64,000 nt of DNA from Carposina sasakii (taxonomy: Eukaryota > Arthropoda > Insecta > Lepidoptera > Carposinidae), in NCBI GenBank assembly GCA_014607495.2, contig CP053165.1, forward strand, positions 4,458,906 through 4,522,905, read 5' to 3'. Positions within the stretch are counted from its first letter, which is position 1, and the number at the start of each line of letters is the position of its first letter. The notes beneath the pieces are model-generated. The model saw only the letters and a program-made list of their open reading frames with translations. It was not told the origin of the DNA and ran no database searches. A program made the position numbers and the translations under genes. Of the stretch, positions 36,257 to 48,300 are shown piece by piece.

Positions 36257-37122
36257 CGTTCCATACATTATCTTTAACGCTTTGTGACAGGGTTGGTCTG
36301 TTCCGTTTCTCATTGTCACATGTCCATCAAACCCCAGATATGCTAAACGCGACTGTAAGACCTCATTCCCGATCCTGCAGTGCTGCTGCCCTGTTTTGAA
36401 AACACAAACTATGTTTTCCTATATTATGTAGGTAGGTATGTATGTCATCCTATCGCTATCGCTTTGGCTTTGCTATTGCTTTTACGTGATCAGGGGGCCG
36501 GTTAGTAGTAGAAATTTAGTAGAAAAATAGTAGTTTGATCGTAAGAACGTGCCAAACGTCCCCATTTAAAAATAGTATTATTTTAGTAGGCGTTTCGCCC
36601 GAATGTATTGTAATCTATGTAGGTATGTAGTAATTTTTAGAAGTAATTTTTAATATTAAAATTACTTTTAAACCTTTCACGGCATCCGATTGTGCTTTTG
36701 GTATATTTGATATATTTAACTATGTAACGTGAAATGCTATGATCAGCCATTCACGTTATAGTAGTCATGACACCAAGTTTCATGAAAACGAATGTAGACA
36801 ATAGATAGGTGCTGAATTGACGAGACCATCGAATCATGCTAGCCTACTTCAACTAATAAAGTTTTTAGAGGCGAAAGGGAGATGCAGAATTTATAAAACA
36901 CAAAAGTAATTTATTATTATTCGTCGCTGAAAATGGAGTCGTTAAAACTTTTCGGGAGTCCCTAATCTGGCGCCTATTTAATACAACTCTGTTATAATTG
37001 TTTTGAAATTGTTCCTTTGAAGTTAGGCTATTTGTACAGGCCGTAAATCATACTAATCTATAAACTTCCAGTAGAGGTAGGTACATAAACCTTAAATTGA
37101 CTTGATTTACCCAAATCGTATA
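36257..37122. other. Intergenic stretch with MITE fragments
   Basis: At 36375-36400 CCTGCAGTGCTGCTGCCC resembles the hairpin MITE at 53833. At 36447-36500 GCTATCGCTTTGGC and ATCAGGGGGCC are a family 5 MITE end. The rest is unrecognised. Confidence 0.4.
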
Positions 37123-38446
37123 CAGGGTATTTTTTCGTTGCCACCCTTAAAGAAGGGTACGTACTCTATACATCAAATAAAGTGCGTTTATGCCAAAAAA
37201 AAACCGGCCAAGTGCGAGTCGGACTCGCGCACCGAGGGTTCCGTACAAACCTGCAAGGTTTACAAAGTTCGTTCATTACGACAATCGAGTTTTGCGTTTT
37301 TGCGTTGACTTAAAAATTTTTTTTTCACGGGTTAAAGGCAATTAGATCTAAGTATTTGATATGAATTTCAACTTGATAGCTCTACGCGTTCATGAGGAAA
37401 AAAGTAATAAGTTTATATTTATTAAAAAATATATATTTTGTAATGTAACTAAAAATTTAAGGTTTTCGGAATTTTTCCTTTATGTGTGCTATAAAACGTT
37501 GCTTCATGCCAAATTTCAAGATTCTAGGTCGACTGGAAGTACCCTTTAGGTTTTGATTCCCTTGCGAGTACTTGCGAGTTTCAAAATATGCAGCTTAAAT
37601 TGCTGTTTCTTTTGATTGCGTTGACATAGAAGTTTGATTTTGCTACAGCTTAAAGGTATTATAGACCTGAGTATTTGGTATGAATTTCAATTTAATACCT
37701 CTACGCGTTTATGAGGAAATGGGTAGTAAGTTTAAAATTATTTAAAAAAAATATATTATGTGATGTAACAAAAAATTTATGGTTTTCGTAATTTTTCCTT
37801 TATCTATGCTATAAGACGTTGCTTCGTACCAAATTTCAAGATTCTGAGTTCACGGGAAGCACCCTGTAGGTTTTGATTCCCTTGCAAGTGTCGAAAATTT
37901 GCGGCATAAACGGCTGTATCTTTTGATTGCGTTGGCTTAGAAGTTTGATTTTTTCACAGCTTCAAGGGACAGTAGACCTGAGTAATTGATATAAATTTCA
38001 GCTTCATACCTCCACGCGTTCCTGAGAAAAAGGGTCTTGACAGACGGACGGACGGACGGACAGACGGACAACAAAGTGATCCTATAAGGGTTCCGTTTTT
38101 TCCTTTTGAGGTACGGAACCCTAAAAATGCTGGGAAACAATGTAAATTTTTTTGAAAAAAAAAAATTTAATTACTTGATCGGGCGAAAAATATATTTTTA
38201 TTAATATAAGTGTCCAGTGTTTATACTAGTTTTATCATAGGCATATATTAATTATTTATCGTGAAAAAATCTTGCTACGCGCGTCTATGTGCATTTATGC
38301 AGAAAAACGAAGTCTATTACTCAACTTTGGACCCTAATATCTTGAGAACCAGAGACTTCCCAGGTATGCTTCCATGGAGAAAAATGATCGTGATGATGAA
38401 GAGATTCCGTAGTTTTCGGAACGGTTGACGACCAAACATCACCCTG
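37123..38446 (-). mobile_element. MITE family 1 copy split by a 0.9-kb insertion
   Basis: The two halves, 37123-37200 and 38123-38446, together make one family 1 element in inverse orientation, CAGGGTATTTTTTCGTTGCC to AACATCACCCTG, with TA on both sides. The break falls in the A-run of the TGCCAAAAAA-ATGCTGGG block. Confidence 0.8.
37201..38122. mobile_element. GGCCAAGTGCGAGTCGGACT element with internal repeats, nested in a MITE
   Basis: Begins AACCGGCCAAGTGCGAGTCG and GAGGGTTCCGTAC and ends GAGGTACGGAACCCT plus an A-run, a pairing that recurs widely in lepidopteran genomes. Inside, a unit of about 312 bp is repeated: TTTGATTGCGTTG recurs at about 37612 and 37924, with a degenerate start near 37297. 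A (GACG)n run near 38041-38065 precedes the end. No open frame is supported. Confidence 0.65.
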
Positions 38447-38649
38447 TATGTAAGTGAACTTTAATAGTTATAGAATAGGATAGGTTAGATACCATTTCAT
38501 AGAATAACTCCTATGCCTGATTTCGGCACCAACATTTTTATATGCAGTTACACAAATAATGTACTTAGTCCCATCATCCAAAGGAACTATTTGACGAAAC
38601 CCACACTACAACCTACCTAGTACCCACTCTTGTCCCATAAGTACTTATA

Positions 38650-38908
38650 CAGGATGTAACAGAAAGGGTATGTTAAGCGAAAAGCTATGTAAATAGACCA
38701 TTATAGAGAACCTATTTCCAAAATTTGAGACTCGAAATTACATGTTTATTTTTCAAAATTGTATGAACATTCTTAAGTTGATTAGAAATTCTCAATACTA
38801 GCTGCAAAATTAAACATGTGATTTCGAGTCTGAAATTTTGTAGATAGGTTCTTTTAGTGGGCTATTTACATAGCTTCTCGCTTAACATACCCCTTTTGTT
38901 ACACCCTG
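38650..38908. mobile_element. MITE family 2, reference copy
   Basis: CAGGATGTAACAGAAAGGGT to CCCCTTTTGTTACACCCTG, flanked by TA. The terminal inverted repeats are about 47 bp, extending through ATGTTAAGCGAAAAGC. No coding capacity. Confidence 0.75.
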
Positions 38909-38992
38909 TATAGGTACCTACCTAATAACAATCACAAAAGATGTTTCCTATCAAGGGCAAACTACTGTTATGTGCTATAGTGGTTATAGGCC

Positions 38993-40948
38993 TCTTAACA
39001 CGTTCAATGCCGCCGACACGCCTAGCGTGTTCTTGCGAATTTCTATAACTACGCCTCGAACACGCCAGGCGTGTCCTAAATGTTTCAGTGATATTTCGAA
39101 AATTAGCCAAAATTGCCTTTTGAAATACTCAGTACATAATCCTTTAGCTATATCCTAAGGATTTTTGAGGTGGCCCCCGGAAAAATCTCTTAATTAGTTT
39201 TTTTTTTTTTTTAAGTGATTATGTGACGCCGAGAACCCGCCAGGCGTGTCCACCTAAACAAGTTAATCAGAGATTTTCAACCTTTGTACTAAGACGTATA
39301 ATATAGCTAAAGTAATGTACGTATTTACAAAAATCAATTAATATGAAGATAATTTATTGAATGTCAAGTAGGTAGAAGCCCAAGAAATAAGAAGGCGAGT
39401 AGGACTGAAAGATAACTACCTACTGTGTGAACTCCCGTTGCCTCGGTCAGACCAATTTGTACAAAATAATTTACGGTAAGTAGGTAAGATCTCCTAAATA
39501 AACAACTGGTTGGATTGACAACCGTACTGTTAAAACAGTAGGTATTTCACTGTTATTCGCTCGTTAATAATTTCTACTAGGTACGTGTGTATGTTCTATG
39601 TGAAAAAAAATCAAAATACTTACTGTTTTTAGGACCGGTGGTATTTTGAGCAATGAAAACCATAAAAAGATGTATCTCATTTTATTATACAATATTATTT
39701 TATCTAGGTAACGTACTTACCTAGATAAAATGATTGTATAAAACTAAATACCTACCGTTTAAGTTTCTAAAATAAGTTCTACTGTTCGCATATATTTTTC
39801 CAACTTTGACGTAGTTTGAAATAGATACCTTTGCAAATTACCTACATAAAATCGACACTCGGGGCGCGTCCAAGTTCCCACCAAACCGGTCCAGCCGGAC
39901 GGCGGCCAGGGATAGCTTAGAGCGAGTACGCGAGATACGCTTGTTAAGAGCGTTAGAAAGAATCAAAAGATTGAACAAAACGGCAAGATCGCGCACGTGT
40001 TGTTTGTTATTGTTAACTTAGCTTTGACTTGGGTTTTTGAATTTGAACTTGAAAATAAGCCCGTTAAGTAAGATTTTTGTAATTTTATTTGTGTTAAAGC
40101 TTTTGTTGACAAATATTTTCTCACGCCGGCAGTTAAACTTGTTTAGTGCAGTGTTCGAAGCTTTCGACATAGCACATGTGTGACGGTTCCTTCCGTAACT
40201 TACGTTTACTGAATATTGTTTGATCGCTCTATCGACGACTTCGGCTTATATTTTTTGACTGTTTGATTGCTCTCACGACGACATCGGCTAGTGTTTCGGG
40301 ACTGTTTGATTGATTGCCTCCCTTACCCCTATTTTTGGCAATTAATATTAAAAAAATATATCCTATGTGAGAAAATTATAGAAAACAATAAATTAAATAA
40401 ATACGCTATCTTCAACTAAAATATAATAGGTACCTAACCTATCGTTCCTTAAAATTGCAATAATTGAGTTATCTAAGTTAATATTATGAAATATTTCAAA
40501 ATAACCACAAAATGTTTATGATTTCTTACAAAATTAAAATTATAGAAAACAATAAATTAAATAAATACGCTATCTTCAACTAAAATATAATAGGTACCTA
40601 ACCTATCGTTCCTTAAAATTGCAATAATTGAGTTATCTAAGTTAATATTATGAAATATTTCAAAATAAGCACAAAATGTTTATGATCTCTTACAAAATTA
40701 CGATAATTACTTACCTAAAAAACTATTTTCAGCCATAACTCCAGGTTAAATCTCACGACCGTATTTGAATCACCTTTATTCTTGCTCAGCGAATGGCAAA
40801 CTAACTAATACTCATCGCTAAACCGAAAAAAAGACAGATTTAGAATTTAACTCTATCGAAGTGCCACTGGACACGCCTAGCGTGTCCAAGTTTAACGAGA
40901 TGCAGTGCCGCCGACACGCCTGGCGTGTCCGCGTGATTTTATAGGGCG
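38993..40948. repeat. Block bounded by GACACGCC/GGCGTGTC palindromes, possible piggyBac-like remnant
   Basis: Five copies of a 15-19-bp palindrome occur: near 39015 (ACACGCCTAGCGTGTT), 39060 (ACACGCCAGGCGTGTC), 39238 (CCGCCAGGCGTGTCC), 40870 (GGACACGCCTAGCGTGTCC) and 40914 (GACACGCCTGGCGTGTCC). The left edge reads TTAACACGTTCAATGCCGCC. The right edge, reverse complemented, reads TTAAGTTCATAGCGATGCCG, then CC. TTAA at both ends with subterminal palindromes suggests piggyBac-type ends, but no transposase is visible. The interior includes a GC-rich stretch at 39860-39960 and a 164-bp duplication. Confidence 0.4.
40374..40701 (+). repeat. Perfect-looking 164-bp tandem duplication
   Basis: Positions 40374-40537 are repeated at 40538-40701 with about two to four differences, for example AACCACAAAATG versus AAGCACAAAATG and GATTTCTTAC versus GATCTCTTAC. 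The unit is AT-rich and non-coding. Confidence 0.85.
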
Positions 40949-41170
40949 GCATCGCTATGAACTTAAAGAAAAATGTGGTGGCAGTGAACGTGTTACTGTG
41001 TGATGGGACAGAGGGGCTTTAACTAGTTTAAGTTAAGCATGTTAGGGTACCGGCTATAAATTTGTTGTGATATTAAAAACTAGTGATGTTCCGAATATCT
41101 TTATCAAGTTTTTTTATTACCTGTAGACGTTTTATTTACTGGGCCAATCTTATTGAAATTAATTATACAT

Positions 41171-41426
41171 CATCATCATCAGCTTATTGCAGTCCACTGC
41201 TGGACGTAGGCCTCCCACGGGGCATGCCACAAGACTGCCATGGGGGGTATTTGCCTATAGTCACCACGCTAGACAGGCGGGTTGGTGACCGCATTTTGTA
41301 TTTTGGACTATATTGTCAACACGGGAGGCGCTGCTGCCAACCTCCCGGAACCCTTAATCGCCTCGTACGATATCCACGGGCAGACATGGGGTGCTACGAA
41401 TTCTACTCAGCCGGAACCACGCGGCC
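41171..41426 (-). mobile_element. LINE/SINE tail element with exact 10-bp target duplication
   Basis: AATTATACAT lies at 41161-41170 and again at 41427-41436. The sense strand is minus, ending in (GAT)n. This is the longest copy of the family and begins, on the minus strand, GGCCGCGTGGTTCCGGCTGA. Confidence 0.75.
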
Positions 41427-41577
41427 AATTATACATACAAACATAGTTGGAACATGAGAGGCAAAGGACATAGGCCATCGCCTATTCCGAAAAACGTTCT
41501 AAACTTTACGCGGGCGAAATCGCGGGCAGCGACATCTCTCTATAGGGTAATAAAAGCAAAATGGCAATAATCACAGA

Positions 41578-41583
41578 TTTATT
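41578..41583 (-). terminator. Poly(A) signal of WRAP53
   Basis: TTTATT on the plus strand is AATAAA on the minus strand, 30 bp after the stop codon of WRAP53. Confidence 0.6.
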
Positions 41584-41613
41584 ATACTTAAACCACTACT
41601 TACATTATAAAGA

Positions 41614-44600
41614 CTATGTTAAATCAGGTACATCACCTATCCACCAAAAGACAACGCAATTCTCGGTTTCAGAAGAATACTTCATTTCAACGTCACACTC
41701 CATGTTTTGGAATTGGCAATTTTCCATTTCTTCTTGTAGTGTGGGGTCCTTAAAGTGGTGTTGTCCGGAGCCGGTAGCTAGAATCGGCCGTAGTGGGTGA
41801 ATTGACACACTATTACAGCAATCTTTGTGTAGTGGAAACTGAAAAATTATACATGAAAATATTATTATCAATATTATTTCAGTTTCTATTTATGTGTTTG
41901 TTAAGTTATTGATAACTGGAAGGAAACTGGCATAAACCATTGTAACAAGTAACAAATCAAGGTAAGCGTTGACATGGGAATGAGCAAAGAAGCACTGTCG
42001 CACTGTATTGTACATGAGGTCGGAAGGGCACACAGTAGAAAAAAGATTTTACAACTGTAATGTTACAGTGTTTTAACATGGTTTTAACCTTATGTAAGCA
42101 GTCCTTATGTAAATCTTAATAATAATAATAAATTGATTGTATAAAACAAGAGCGTAAAGCCACGTAAAGTAATACTAACTAGTTAAGCAATAGTTCCGTG
42201 TTTTAATCTATGTATCTTGATTAAAAGAACTATCTGAGTGCTTAACAAATATGTACAAATAAAATATTTAACCCAGCAAGAAGCAGAAATGTCTTAAAAA
42301 ACTTTCAAAGACATAGATTAAATAAGCTGAAATTAAATATGATTAAATATGCTATATGCTCTGTTAAATTGAATCTGCGTGGAAGAGACAAGAAATCTAT
42401 TCCAAAAAATATTGTATTGCAAGCAGATGTGTTTTAATTGTACCTTATATGTGACATTATCACTGTCGCTGTCTGTCACAACCATTTCGTTCTTCCAATC
42501 GACATGGTCAACATCCCAGACCTTGACTATACCATCAGTTGCCCCGGTGACCAGATATTTGCCACAAGGTGATATATCGAAGTAGACCCGCTGGTTTGTG
42601 TCCACAGGCCTGGAGAGAATGTTTAAAGGCCGGCGGTAATACCGGATATCCCAAACTAATAGCCTATGGTCTTTTCGAGCTCCTGATACTAACTTTAACC
42701 CGTCTGGTGTGAACTTAAGGTGTGTTACTCCCCCTGGAATAAATTACATATTACATAACTGTTAAATAGATTCCTAGGGGCCAATTTATCCAATGGTCAG
42801 ATAGATCTCAAGAATAAAGTTGATGCTGACTCTATCTTGATAAAGTTACAGCATCAAATTCATCCTTCAGGTAGGCAATTTTACAGAGGGCATTGTGCAT
42901 GAATGTGGATGGTTATAATATAAACGAAAAGGTAGACCTAAGAAGTGTTAGATGGACTGTATGAGAGAGGATATGTGTGTACTGTAATGACATGACAGAT
43001 AAAAGGGGTGAATGAAAGAAAAGAACATATTACACCGACCCCAAATAAATGGGAACAGGGCAGGAAGATGATGATGAGGCTTTCTGCACATTCGAAAAAT
43101 CTGCTCTAAAAAGAACTAGTCAATATTGGGTTGAAGGCTGGCTATAAATATGATTAAGCTCAAATTATTATTTTTCTAAAATAAATCTCTACCAAACAAC
43201 CTGAATGTCCATGCATCTTGCCGATGCTCTTATATGTTCCCATCTCATTAATATTGTAGAGGCTGATTGTGGTGTTCCAAGAGCCAACAGCTATTAGGTT
43301 TCTGTTTGTGGCAAAACAGGATGCTGGGGAACTAATCTTATGTTCTGCAAACTCTCGGCCAGGTCTGGAATAACATTTAAATAACATTAAAATATTGTAG
43401 TATGTAGTAATTTGTAAACATAATTTGGATTAAACATTTTTAATTGAATTTACAAACAAATACATGATACATGAAGAATAAAAGAAACTTAGGTTGATAT
43501 TTCAAGACCAGAGTTAGGAAAAGAGTTAAATTATAATTGTGTAAATAAAAGAACACTATTTCCAATCCAAATCATTAGCCATCAGTCCAACACTAAACTT
43601 AGGCCTCCTCTAAAAATGTACACATTAAAAAATTAATTTCTTTCTGTGGCAACAGTCAACTAATTTGTTTGTCACATTATAATAAAACAGGGGCATTGGA
43701 AAAAATTTTCTAAATACAAAACAAATTTACCTATCAACATCAAAAGTCCTAAGATACTTCTTGTATCCGGCAATAACTCTAGAACCATCTTGACTAAATG
43801 TGATTGACAATGCAGGTTCCATTTCATCAACTGCATTGTAACCTCTGTAAGAACATCTCAGGGAGCCATCAAATGCATCCCACAGCTGCACTGGCGCATT
43901 CTGCCTTGTTGTTATCCAACTGAGAGAAGAAACATGTAATCACAATGAGAATTGAGACCCCTGTTCAAATAATATTCTTCTACCCTCTATTTACCTCAGG
44001 CTAAATAAGTAACATAATGAGTAACAAGGTGGGAGGCTAATAAGTAAAGCATTCTTACAGCTTGTCGTACATAAAAATCACTCTTGTGTGTACAATGTCG
44101 TTGATTCTGACCTTATGTCAAGTGTGGTAAAAATAAACATAAACCATCACATGGTTAGATTTAACCACAATTTTGCAATGGTAACTAAATACATTAAGCT
44201 ATGTAGGAATATTCAGATTTTATTTGTTTTGCAGCTATATCAATTATTTACATATAAAAGGCTTATAGTACATAATATCATACCAACATGTCTCTGGAAT
44301 GCCACTGTTCATGCCAGGGTACCAACAGAAATCATATATCAGACCAGCTTCTTTTACATGTATAATGGAGTCTAGAATATTGACCGGCCTGTTTGAAACA
44401 ACATTCCCTGAGTAAAGATCATGAGGAAGTTCAGTTATATGAACGCCATCGCCGTTTATTACAGTGAGACAGCAAGTACCGTCCGGTGACCATTTGCAGC
44501 CACGAAGGTAAGGTTGAACTTCTTTAGACTTTGATGAAGGCGACCACGACGAGTTGCACAGCTCTAATAATGTTTTCTTAACAAATAAAGCTCGATATTC

Positions 44601-44738
44601 AGAGGGTTCTTGATCGCAGCCGGCAATTTGGTTTTCAATATTTTCTAGACCACCTTCAAGCTGGGTTGTTGTGTTGTAATCCAATGAATCTTCTGGGGGA
44701 TTATCCTCTGTACAAATTTCGATATTTTCGCCATTCAT
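41614..44738 (-). CDS. WRAP53: WRAP53/TCAB1 (WDR79) WD40 protein, complete, five exons
   Basis: Exons in coding order are 44738-44284, 43919-43731, 43364-43201, 42733-42444 and 41838-41614. Phases agree at every junction and give 440 residues. The product is a WD40 propeller with an acidic N-terminal extension of about 60 residues. Diagnostic blocks are GCKWSPDGTCCLT, DFCWYPGM with PETCCW at the first junction, GHSGGVTHLKFTPDG across exons 3 and 4, SGARKDHRLLVWDIR, NQRVYFDISPCGKYLVTG, and the last-exon HKDCCNSVSIHPLRPILATG followed by GQHHF. TCAB1 binds the CAB box of scaRNAs and telomerase RNA and brings them to Cajal bodies; that role is inferred by homology. The third donor (CAG|GTTGTT) is weak but required by phase and homology. 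The gene is divergent from Hsl. Confidence 0.9.
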
Positions 44739-45355
44739 TTTACGACTTTTTCATAGAAAGTTATCAGAAATTAAATTCAAAACACAAAAATTGGAAAAAA
44801 AACATTTTTTTTTTAGAATGGAAAGCTACACCGGAGACGTATGCTGTCAACGTCATAGATCTAGGAGCCAAAATTCAGCAGTCCAACTGCCTATGTATGT
44901 AAATATTATGCATTTCTAAAGATTTGTATTCAAATTTTCCAACTTTTATTTAAATATATGAATTTAGTTTATTACCGTTATAAAAGATATATTTTTGGTC
45001 ACTTTTGAAGATATAATTTTTATTGTAACAATCCTGTTTTGGGTACCGCAGCCAGTTGTTCATTTGCCATAAGCATCAATAAAAAAGCTAACTGTCTACA
45101 GAAAATCAGCTGTCAAACTTGTCAAGTAGTCTGTGTGTAGTGTAATTTTCGAGTTTCGTCGTAATTTTGCTTCATAAAATTTTAGAAAATAATAGTTATT
45201 CAGATATTCCTTTATCAGCTAATAGTGCAGTAAGAATAAAACAATGTTATCAAAATTTTCCAGCTGCTTACTTTGTAATTATTGTTAAAAAATTGGTAAA
45301 TTTTGGTGGGTTACTTCATCTCTGCCCAATAGTGTATTTTGTAAATTAATTGCAG
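44739..45355. promoter_or_regulatory. Shared intergenic region between WRAP53 and Hsl
   Basis: Only 617 bp separate the two start codons, which point away from each other. The region has no transposon I can recognise, unlike nearly all other non-coding DNA here, and must contain the 5' UTRs and promoters of both genes. No TATA box stands out. Confidence 0.55.
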
Positions 45356-48300
45356 ATGAAGCTTAGATTACTAAATCGAGGAGTTCGTTTTGCTGCTGCA
45401 AATTTATCTAAAATGGCAACTGCATACACAGAGTCACCAGCGAAAGCTTCTTTGTGCTGCGATGAAGCACAAGAACCCCCGACATTCGCCATGTACGAAG
45501 CCCTGAAGGATTCATGCCATAACAATGCCTCATACTTCCATCCTGATGACAGTGAAAACGGGCAACGGCTGTACCAGGGGTTTATGACGCTTATCGACCA
45601 TATTGATACAGTGTGGCCTTTAGTTGATCATGTTAGAAAGGTAATTGATTTATATATTTTCTCTGTGCACTTAAAAAAAAATCTCTCTGGGCTGATAGTT
45701 ATAGTATTGTTAATTTGTTAATTTTGTTAAATATAAGAAACTTTCTAGTAATCACATAGTTATGTTTCAATTAAATCTTACTTAGTATTGTTTAGGTAAT
45801 TTACTAATAGTAGAAGTATGTTTCAGGTAGCCCCACAATATGACTTTGATGTCAAATCTCCGGGGAATGGCTACAGGAGTTTTGTCTCCGTAGTAGACTC
45901 CTGTGTGCTGCACGGTCTCAAGTTGAGCAGACAGGTGTGCACCAGTCGTGATGCACTGCTGTTCCGAAAAGGCTACTTTGTAAGGTTAGTTCATCATCAT
46001 CATCAGCCTATTGCAGTCCACTGCTGGACGTAGGCCTCCCCCAGGGCACACCACAAGACGGCCCCTTGTATTTTTGACTATGTTGTCAACATGGGTGATA
46101 CTGCTGCCCACCTCATGGAAACCCTTAATCGCCTCGTACGATACCCACGGGCAGATGTACCACCCCATGTACAAATTCTACTCTGCCTGCACCATGTCTG
46201 TTGACTAAGATACTTTATTAAGTAGCTGAGTAACAGAGTTATGTTAATTAATGAATAAGTGCACAATTCTGTAGGCAATTCAATCCAAAGTGTATATGTA
46301 TATGTTTACAACATATTGACCTGGTCCCACACTAAGATCCCTTAGGTCTTGGGTACTAAGCAATAGTATACAGGGTGATTTTTGGTCGTCAACGTTCCCG
46401 AAAACTACGGAATCTCCTCATCATCACGATCATTTTTCTCCATGGAAGCATACCTGGGAAGTGTCTGGTTTCCAAAATATTAGGGTCCAAAGTTGAGTAA
46501 ATAGACTGCGTTTTTCTGCATAAATGCACATAGACGCGCGTAGCAGGATTTTTTCACGAAAAATAATTAATATCTGTCTATAAAAAAACTAAAATAAACA
46601 CTAGACACTATAAATTTCGCACGATATAGGAATTTTAAAAAATTAAAAAAAAAAAAAAAAAATCCCAGAATTTTTTTTGGCATAAACTTACTTTATTTCA
46701 TGTATAGAGTACGTACCCTTTGTTAAAGGTGGCCACAAAAAAACACCCTGTATAAATGCATAGATACACTTCCGGAATTCAAACCCAGGACCTATGGCGT
46801 CGCAGGCAGACCAATCGGCCGTCGGCTTGTAACAATATCTCCAATAGTTAGTCTCAATAGACTGATTAGTTGTGAGTTGAGTACTAATGTAACACAATAA
46901 TATTTTGTTTGTATCTATGATACTAAGATCCTCTGCTCAGAGATCCACAGCTCCCTAAGTAACCCTTAAAAATGCATACATTCACATCATACATAAATAT
47001 TGCAGAGAAATAGAATCATGCAGTCAGTTGCTGGCATCGTTAGGCACTTGCCTGCATCACCTCCACACTCTGTTGACTTGGGCCCCTCCGGGAGACCTGT
47101 TCCCTTCGGAGTCACATTCGCCGGAGGAACTGTTCTCACAGGCTGACACTATCAATCAGTACTGCTTCTATGGTCGCTGCCTTGGTTTCCAGGTCAGTGT
47201 TCATTTTAAAAAAATACAGCACAGTTGGTTTTAAATTGACTTATGTTCCTGTGTCCCCTAGATTGGGCAGAGAGCCTCCACAGATCTCCATCCCGTTAAA
47301 TTTTGAGCTTTGCATTTCAATTCACTCCAGACTAGGGTTGCCAACTTTTATACACAGATTTGTGGGACAGTCGGGTTAAATATGCGGGACCAGATCAAGA
47401 AAAACGGGACACCAACAAATGTGAAGTTTCTAAACATTTTTTATAGCCAAATAATATTTTGTGATTTTATAATGCAAATGGAGGCCTAATTTCATTGTAA
47501 CAAGTAGTGGCGTAAGCATCTGAAATATTTTTTGTGTTAACCCAGCCGATAGTAGGTTGGTAGATATACCTAGTTTGCTTGATATTATTTGTCTTTTAGA
47601 ATAAACATGAAAACGCGAGCGGAGCGAGAGCGAAATTTTTTCACTTGTTTTCAAAAACAATTTAAGTTTTATGTATTTACTAGTGGACGCCCGCGACTCC
47701 GTCCGCGTGGACTACAGAAAAAATAAAAAGTAGCCTATATGTTAAGTGTAAAAAGTAGCCTATATGTTATCGCGGTTGTCGTAAAAAATTAATTCACGTT
47801 TGTCCCCTTCCCGTGGGAATTTCGGGAAATCCGTTCCCAGTGCTTCCTCGGGGTCCCAAATAAACATATATGCTCAACTTCAGATTCACATGTTTAACCG
47901 TTTTCGTAAAAAATAAATAATTCCCGTTGGTCTCCTTCCCGTGGGAATTTCGGGAAATCCGTTCTAGTGTTTCCTCGCAGTCCCTAATGAACATATATGC
48001 CCAATTTCAGCTTCATATGTATAGCGGTTTTCGTAAAAACTATGAATTCCCGTTTGTCCCCTTCCCGTGGGAATTTCGGGAAATCCGTTTTTAGTCCTCC
48101 CTCGCTGTCCCCAATGAACATATATGCCCGATTTCAGCTTCATATGTATAGCGGTTTTCGTAAAAACTATGAATTCCCGTTTGTCCCCTTCCCGTGGGAA
48201 TTTCGGGAAATCCGTTTTTAGTCCTCCCTCGCTGTCCCCAATGAACATATATGCCCGATTTCAGCTTCATATGTATAGCGGTTTTCGTAAAAAATATAGA

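Noticed and set aside
38041..38065. (GACG)n run as a possible CRISPR-like or telomeric array
   Set aside because: It is a short simple repeat inside a known type of dispersed element; no spacer structure exists and the unit is not TTAGG.
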